Of a DNA stretch of 64,000 bases, positions 61,751 through 64,000 are shown piece after piece. The position numbers and the translations under genes were made by a program. The first letter of the stretch is position 1. Each line of letters starts with the position of its first letter. The notes below the pieces were generated by a model. That model was not told the DNA's origin, did not search any database, and saw only the letters and a list, made by a program, of their open reading frames with translations. The DNA is from Oleiphilus messinensis (GTDB taxonomy: Bacteria > Pseudomonadota > Gammaproteobacteria > Pseudomonadales > Oleiphilaceae). The stretch is from NCBI RefSeq assembly GCF_002162375.1, contig NZ_CP021425.1, positions 1,113,501 to 1,177,500 on the forward strand, read 5' to 3'.

Positions 61751-62527
61751 ATGGCGGCAATTGCAAAGGAAACGGTAACCAGCGTAAAGCACTGGAATGA
61801 TACCTTGTTCAGTTTTACGACGAGTCGAGACCCTGCGTTCCGGTTTAAAAATGGTCATTTTATCATGATTGGTTTGGAGCAGGATGGTGGCCGGCCACTC
61901 ATGCGTGCGTACAGCATTGCCAGTGCCAACTATGAAGAGGAGCTTGAGTTTTTTAGCATCAAAGTGCCGGATGGCCCGCTCACTTCAAAGCTGCAAAAAA
62001 TTCAGCCAGGCGACGAAATACTGATGAGTCGAAAGCCAACAGGAACGTTGATAGTGGATCACTTGATACCGGGGCGAAATCTGTACCTGATCAGTACGGG
62101 AACCGGGCTTGCACCCTTCATGAGTATTATCAAAGATCCTGAAACCTATGAGTGTTTTGACAAGGTCATTCTGACCCATGGTGTTCGGACCGTCTCGGAA
62201 TTGGCGTATCAGGAATACATCTGCAACGAGTTACCGAAGCATGAGTATTTCGGTGACGTAATCCGGGACAAGTTGATTTATTATCCCACGGTTACGCGTG
62301 AACCTTATGAAAATCAGGGTCGTCTTACCGATTTGATGGAAAGTGGAGCGCTTTTTGCCAACATCGGATTGCCAGAGATGAATCTGGAGGATGACCGGTT
62401 CATGATTTGTGGTAGTCCGAGCATGTTAAAAGATACCTGCCAGATTCTTGATTCCCGAGGCTTTGTCGAAGCGAAACAGGGAGACCTGGGGCATTATGTG
62501 ATCGAGCGTGCTTTCGTCGAGAGCTAA
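61751..62527 (+). CDS. fpr: Ferredoxin/flavodoxin NADP+ reductase
   Basis: A 258-residue bacterial-type FNR that shuttles electrons between NADPH and ferredoxin or flavodoxin. FAD binding is shown by RAYSIASANYEEELEF, and NADP binding by LISTGTGLAPFMSII and ILTHGVRTVSEL. The C-terminus ends RAFVES, of the length typical for the Pseudomonas subclass. It is divergent from finR and probably induced by redox stress. Confidence 0.94.
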   Translation: MAAIAKETVTSVKHWNDTLFSFTTSRDPAFRFKNGHFIMIGLEQDGGRPLMRAYSIASANYEEELEFFSIKVPDGPLTSKLQKIQPGDEILMSRKPTGTLIVDHLIPGRNLYLISTGTGLAPFMSIIKDPETYECFDKVILTHGVRTVSELAYQEYICNELPKHEYFGDVIRDKLIYYPTVTREPYENQGRLTDLMESGALFANIGLPEMNLEDDRFMICGSPSMLKDTCQILDSRGFVEAKQGDLGHYVIERAFVES

Positions 62528-62772
62528 ACCACTCTATTTTCAATAAGACCCTAATCACCTGCGTGACGGTTTTATGCGTCGCGCATGTGCTCCTATCTTG
62601 TGAGTCCAGCCCTTTCTAGTCTTCTGGCAGATTCTAGCCTTCCCGCCTATTCCAGTATTTTTGCATTTTTAATGTTCTCCAATTAGTGGCGAAGTAAATG
62701 CAGTGCTGCGGTGAAAAAGTGATCAGTATGTACTATCTTTCTACTTGAGTGTCGTTTATAAGGCGTTCCGGT

Positions 62773-62964
62773 ATGACTCTGATCACAACTGAAAAAGTAA
62801 TCTGTCCCTATTGCTCGGAAGCTATTGAGCTGGTGGTGGATTGCTCTATGCCTTCACAGGAATATATCGAAGACTGTGATGTTTGCTGTCAGCCAATTCT
62901 GGTTAATATCGAAACCACTGAGGATGGTTTGCCGGAAATAGAGCTGCACCGTGAGAACGAATAG
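62773..62964 (+). CDS. CPXCG motif-containing cysteine-rich protein
   Basis: A 63-residue zinc-ribbon-like protein of the CPXCG family: CPYC at residues about 10-13 and CDVC at about 35-38, with an acidic C-terminal half. These proteins are small and of unknown function. ATG 62773 is used because the GTG at 62749 adds unrelated residues. It is followed 29 bases later by the macrodomain gene. Confidence 0.82.
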   Translation: MTLITTEKVICPYCSEAIELVVDCSMPSQEYIEDCDVCCQPILVNIETTEDGLPEIELHRENE

Positions 62965-62993
62965 CGCTTGTACCCCATTTGGAGGAAAAGACA

Positions 62994-63545
62994 ATGGCTG
63001 AAGTTGAATTGACCTTTACTGATTTGACCACCATGCAAGTGGATGCGATTGTATGTCCTGCCCATAAGCACCTCACCCGTGGGCGAGGGCTATCGGCAAG
63101 TATTTTTGACTGTGCGGGCCCTGAATTGTCTGTGGCTTGTGATCAGCAGGAAGTGTGTCGAGTCGGGGATGCCTGTATTACAAAGGGGTTTAAGTTGCCT
63201 GCGGCCTGGGTTATCCATACGGTTACGCCGCAATGGTCTGGTGGGGATCAGTGGGGGGGTTCCGATTTAGGGTTGTTGCGGCAATGCTATCAACGTGTTT
63301 TTCAAGTCGCGCGCGAGAACGGGATCAAATCACTGGCGGTACCGGCTCTGGGGGCGGGTACCAATAAAGCGCCCCATTTGCTTTCTGCGAGAGTGGGCCT
63401 GGAAGCGGTAAAGCCGGTTCTGCAAGACTTTGACGCCGTTTATTTCTGTTTGCATTCCAATCAGGCCATGGAAGATTGGAGTTCAGCATACCGGCAGCTG
63501 TTTCAAGCAAACTCAGTGCAAGCCGGTGCTTCTGTCTTGCATTAG
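62994..63545 (+). CDS. Macrodomain protein (ADP-ribose/O-acetyl-ADP-ribose binding)
   Basis: A 183-residue macrodomain. The first strand and loop read VDAIVCPAHKHLTRGRGLSA (Asn is replaced by Pro-Ala-His at the usual position), and the second loop is VPALGAGTNKAPHLLSARVG. Macrodomains remove or read ADP-ribose on proteins or nucleic acids. ATG 62994 has GGAGGA about eight bases upstream. The C-terminal half has a longer helix and a Cys-bearing segment, so it is not a minimal YmdB type. Its neighbour is the CPXCG gene. Confidence 0.85.
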   Translation: MAEVELTFTDLTTMQVDAIVCPAHKHLTRGRGLSASIFDCAGPELSVACDQQEVCRVGDACITKGFKLPAAWVIHTVTPQWSGGDQWGGSDLGLLRQCYQRVFQVARENGIKSLAVPALGAGTNKAPHLLSARVGLEAVKPVLQDFDAVYFCLHSNQAMEDWSSAYRQLFQANSVQAGASVLH

Positions 63546-63573
63546 TCGGAATCAGGTTTGCTGCAACCGGAAC

Positions 63574-64000
63574 TCAATCCTGACATTTTTCCGGCTCTGG
63601 ATGCTGGATGCGCTTACGAGCCAGGGTGTATGGAACTACTGACGTATTGTCGTCTGTTGATACAATCACCAGATGACGTTGGCTTTCCTTGGCAGACTTT
63701 TTGGCTGCCGCCGCCAGCTCGGCAATTTGGTGGTGACCAATTTGATCCGGGTTGCGCACGTGAATAATGCCGATAGATAAGTTCACAAGCGGGTGGCAGC
63801 GCCAGTTGCCGTAGCGGTCTCGGGCTTCGAAATAGCCTTGTTCCCTGATCGTATCGGGGTACAGAGGGCGGGAGCGTTGAATAAACTGTTCGATAATGTA
63901 GCGGCAAATGGGTTCGGGCGAAATGTTTTCAGAAAATGTTGCGATGAAATCATCACCGCCAACATGCCCTACAAAGCCAAGATCGCTGAGTTGTTCACTC
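63574..64000 (-). CDS. GGDEF-domain protein, C-terminal part (runs off the window)
   Basis: The visible last 141 residues are the end of a GGDEF protein; the start lies beyond base 64000. The signature reads HVGGDDFIATF, in which GGDDF replaces the usual GGDEF/GGEEF. The segment CHPLVNLSIGIIHV corresponds to the late strand VSIGIA. No RxxD inhibitory site precedes the motif. The domain seems shorter and altered after it (EQGYFEARDRYGNW), so cyclase activity is uncertain. It is convergent with the macrodomain gene. Confidence 0.8.
   Translation of the reverse strand, partial: SEQLSDLGFVGHVGGDDFIATFSENISPEPICRYIIEQFIQRSRPLYPDTIREQGYFEARDRYGNWRCHPLVNLSIGIIHVRNPDQIGHHQIAELAAAAKKSAKESQRHLVIVSTDDNTSVVPYTLARKRIQHPEPEKCQD

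Noticed and set aside
1-64000. CRISPR array or cas operon
   Set aside because: No regularly spaced 25-40 base repeats and no Cas1/Cas2 sequence were seen; the only RNA-guided-nuclease relative is TnpB.
1-64000. tRNA or rRNA genes
   Set aside because: No cloverleaf with TTCRANNC and CCA-type end or rRNA signature was recognised on either strand.

Overview
The window comes from the chromosome of a gammaproteobacterium of the Pseudomonadales/Oceanospirillales type (Marinobacter- or Alcanivorax-like, probably aquatic). This rests on the gene order ubiE-ubiJ-ubiB-hisI-hisE-tatA-tatB-tatC, a wax ester synthase/DGAT next to a polyhydroxyalkanoate-associated protein, the envC-ctpA-yibQ order, and a finR/fpr divergent pair. 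No rRNA, tRNA or CRISPR array was recognised, and the genus cannot be fixed from this sequence alone.

Layout. 1-5.3 kb: housekeeping run on the minus strand (Tat export, two histidine steps, three ubiquinone genes). 5.5-7.0 kb: an AT-richer two-gene insert, an unknown protein with hydrophobic Gly/Ala-rich stretches plus a four-helix membrane protein. It separates ubiE from the PHA-associated genes that normally lie close by. 7.2-11.8 kb: storage-lipid region (PHA granule protein, FFLEELY-type protein, alpha/beta hydrolase, wax ester synthase). 11.86-13.83 kb: an IS607-like element that keeps only a MerR-type DNA-binding stub and a large TnpB without a zinc ribbon, bounded by imperfect inverted repeats. 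13.9-21.2 kb: a PilU-like ATPase, a Yip1 membrane protein, a Cache-HAMP-GAF-GGDEF diguanylate cyclase and a large secreted zinc metalloprotease.

21.5-38.8 kb: a 19-gene minus-strand operon for an aryl polyene (APE) pigment, almost colinear with the described apeC-apeR order. It has two ketosynthases and a chain-length partner, a ketoreductase, two dehydratases, two acyl carrier proteins, an acyl ligase, thioesterase, acyltransferases, a glycosyltransferase, and a LolA/MMPL/lipoprotein export set. An aromatic amino acid ammonia-lyase and a flavoenzyme with halogenase hallmarks sit inside it. A phosphopantetheinyl transferase at 50.9 kb could activate the carrier proteins.

39-50.5 kb: a lipoprotein, a site-2-type protease, a very large multi-PAS chemoreceptor, the yibQ-ctpA-envC division/cell-wall block, and a RetSat/CrtI-like oxidoreductase broken by a one-base shift at a homopolymer. 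50.7-64 kb: a 40-residue membrane peptide, the PPTase, a secreted protein, a lipase-like hydrolase, a PlsC-type acyltransferase, a class IV aminotransferase divergent from a MocR regulator across a large inverted repeat, a porin with a small phosphate-binding-like protein, an amino-acid-type binding protein, finR/fpr, a CPXCG protein, a macrodomain protein and the C-terminal part of a GGDEF protein running off the window.

Main points for follow-up: the recombinase-less MerR/zinc-ribbon-less TnpB pair; the ammonia-lyase (Phe-His selectivity dyad) and halogenase-like enzyme in the APE operon; the inserted two-gene unit at 5.5-7.0 kb; and the homopolymer frameshift at about 49,171-49,181.
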